DNA of 8,541 nucleotides, taken from positions 1-8,541 of the forward strand of contig CAMCNM010000071.1 of assembly GCA_945876015.1 (NCBI GenBank), written 5' to 3'. This document shows, piece after piece, positions 7,627 through 8,541 of the stretch; position 1 is the stretch's first letter; each line of letters opens with the position of its first letter. The notes beneath the pieces were generated by a model that did not search any database, was not told the origin of the DNA, and saw only the letters and a program-made list of their open reading frames with translations. Made by a program: the position numbers and the translations under genes. This DNA is from Gemmatimonas phototrophica (GTDB taxonomy: Bacteria > Gemmatimonadota > Gemmatimonadetes > Longimicrobiales > Gaopeijiaceae).

Positions 7627-7963
7627 CTCTCCGTCGGAGGCGGGAGCCCGCGCTGGACGCCCTTCGCGCGAAGGGTCCGCGACGGGGGCGGCCCACGCGG
7701 AGGAGTCCACCGTGTGCGAGCGCGAGAGGGGCTGACGTCAGATAGTCCGGTGAAAGCCCGGAGGCCCAGTTCTGGAGGTGCACCCGCCTGCTCTGGGTCG
7801 TCTCCTGGCCGGTCTGCAGGACACGGCCGCCGTCGCGTGGGACGAACTCGAGCCACCCGTGCCAGAGCGCAGTCGAGTCGATTCGTCCCCGCGCGCGGGC
7901 CGTGTAGAGGCGACCCGCCCCGTCCGTGACGTCCGCCGTGAACTCCTGAATCAGCTCGCTCAT
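7484..7963 (-). CDS. Small conserved hypothetical protein (TGxETTQ / WxxGLxPxYL type), C-terminus uncertain
   Basis: The ATG at 7963 is preceded by a GAGAGG ribosome-binding site 6 bases upstream. The first 80 or so residues look like a real small domain: SELIQEFTADVTDGAGRLYT (2-21), LWHGWLEFVPRDGG (33-46), TGQETTQSRRVHLQNWASGL (51-70) and SPDYL. This pattern of W-x-G-W-L-E-F, TG-x-ETTQ and WA-x-GL-x-x-x-YL recurs in small uncharacterised bacterial proteins of about 90-110 residues whose function is not known to me. The open frame continues to residue 159, but after about residue 85 it turns into Arg/Gly/Pro-rich sequence with poor third-position G/C bias. That is typical of an out-of-frame reading. 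The true protein probably ends, or shifts frame into the 7312-7626 gene, somewhere between 7735 and 7620. Confidence 0.6.
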   Translation of the reverse strand: MSELIQEFTADVTDGAGRLYTARARGRIDSTALWHGWLEFVPRDGGRVLQTGQETTQSRRVHLQNWASGLSPDYLTSAPLALAHGGLLRVGRPRRGPFARRASSAGSRLRRRDDQDGGEDPGSPCASAPDAPRGNPGQPGPPRSGRRHSGLRRGGSTGR

Positions 7964-8324
7964 TCGCCGCCTCTCGGGGATTTCTGGAGGCAGTAGAAGC
8001 AACCGTCGTGCCGATCGGCCGCCGTTCTCTTCGCGCGCCGCTGCGCCGACAGTTTTTTCGTCGCGAGCATGCGCGCGGGACAAGTCTGTTCTTCCGTTCG
8101 ATTCGATTCGCCGTGCTTCATTAGGACGAATTGGCGTCAGTGCCTGTCCAAGCTGGAGGGGATAGACCTTTCGGGTAACAGCCCCCGTTCCCGCGTCACC
8201 CGCCAGTCCCCGGGCCCCCGATTGCCCCCTCCCCCCTTCCGAACGATCTTTCCGGTTCGCCGATTTCCACGCCTCGGATCGTGACGGAAAGCCAGGTCGA
8301 AGCCATCGCCGCAGTTCCCGCCAG
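7964..8324. other. Gene-free divergent intergenic stretch
   Basis: No frame on either strand shows coding character here. The stretch has lower GC than its surroundings around 8050-8130, including a T6 run at 8053-8058. It also has pyrimidine-rich tracts around 8180-8260. No tRNA, riboswitch or other structured RNA was recognised. It should hold the promoters of the minus-strand small gene and of the deaminase-like gene, but no good -35/-10 pair was found. A 17-codon frame starts at GTG 8281 and ends across the deaminase ATG; it has no ribosome-binding site. Confidence 0.5.
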
Positions 8325-8541
8325 ATGGTCCTGATCGTCAGGGACGGAGTGGCCGAGAACGCCCACCCGCTGAACCTGGTCGAGGGGTCTTCCGAGGCCC
8401 CGCCCGAGGTCACCCGGCCGCCTCTCTACGAGGTCTACATGCGGATGGCGGAGGAGCTGGCCAAGCGCAGCACCTGCGCCCGGCTCCAGGTGGGTACGGT
8501 GATCACGGACAACGGTCTCGAGAACGTGGTGGGGATCGGCT
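8325..8541 (+). CDS. dCMP/cytidine deaminase family protein, N-terminal 72 codons (runs off right edge)
   Basis: From about residue 35 the protein reads RPPLYEVYMRMAEELAKRS then TCARLQVGTVITDNG. This matches the start of the zinc-dependent dCMP deaminase (ComEB-like) fold, where the motif RPsWdeYFmeiAelvakRSTC precedes the catalytic HAE and PCxxC zinc motifs. Those catalytic motifs would lie beyond the window edge, so activity cannot be confirmed. In the pathway, dCMP is deaminated to dUMP to feed dTMP synthesis; other family members act on other nucleotides. The start is uncertain. ATG 8325 has no ribosome-binding site. GTG 8349 is preceded by AGGGA 4 bases upstream and would shorten the protein by 8 residues. 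Either choice leaves an unusual 25-35 residue extension before the usual family N-terminus. The gene is divergent from the small minus-strand gene. Confidence 0.85.
   Translation, partial: MVLIVRDGVAENAHPLNLVEGSSEAPPEVTRPPLYEVYMRMAEELAKRSTCARLQVGTVITDNGLENVVGIG

Noticed and set aside
8041..8058. GC-rich bases before a T6 run as an intrinsic terminator.
   Set aside because: The best stem is only 4 bp, and there is no upstream plus-strand gene that would need a terminator here.
8070..8260. Possible tRNA or small structured RNA in the gene-free stretch.
   Set aside because: No T-loop consensus, no acceptor pairing, and no recognised SRP, 6S or riboswitch core could be found on either strand.

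Overview
This is a GC-rich bacterial window whose coding frames carry G or C at most third codon positions. Genes lie on both strands in short units. TypA, a NUDIX hydrolase and a dCMP deaminase-like gene are typical chromosomal genes. A beta-rich fragment resembling an envelope protein and a membrane-linked GT2 glycosyltransferase suggest a Gram-negative-type lineage. The bacterial deoxyhypusine-synthase-like gene and the general style would suit an uncultured lineage such as the FCB group, Eisenbacteria or Gemmatimonadetes, but no marker here fixes the taxon.

Layout. Positions 1-1174 (minus) hold the N-terminal 391 codons of a long protein of uncertain family that runs off the left edge. 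A 92-bp divergent gap separates it from a two-gene plus-strand unit: a NUDIX hydrolase (1267-1728) and a class I SAM methyltransferase (1731-2438), 2 bp apart. Convergent to these is an unusual minus-strand gene (2443-3075) for a membrane-anchored zinc-ribbon protein. Its tail carries seven copies of a short Gly-Phe-x-Trp/Phe motif. A deoxyhypusine-synthase-family gene follows (3306-4283) with a plausible promoter.

Positions 4311-5334 contain two gene remnants meeting head to head near 4990-5010. One is the C-terminal two thirds of a GT2 glycosyltransferase on the minus strand. The other is the C-terminal end of a beta-rich protein on the plus strand. Both lack their 5' parts, which points to a rearrangement or an assembly misjoin. 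The intact typA gene follows (5460-7295). Two small overlapping minus-strand open frames (7312-7963) come next, then a gene-free stretch of about 360 bp. The window ends in the first 72 codons of a dCMP/cytidine deaminase-like protein.

No pathway links all the genes: this is mostly a mosaic of small housekeeping units. No tRNA, rRNA, CRISPR array or recognisable insertion sequence was seen. The best candidate for something undescribed is the GFx(W/F)-repeat zinc-ribbon membrane protein.
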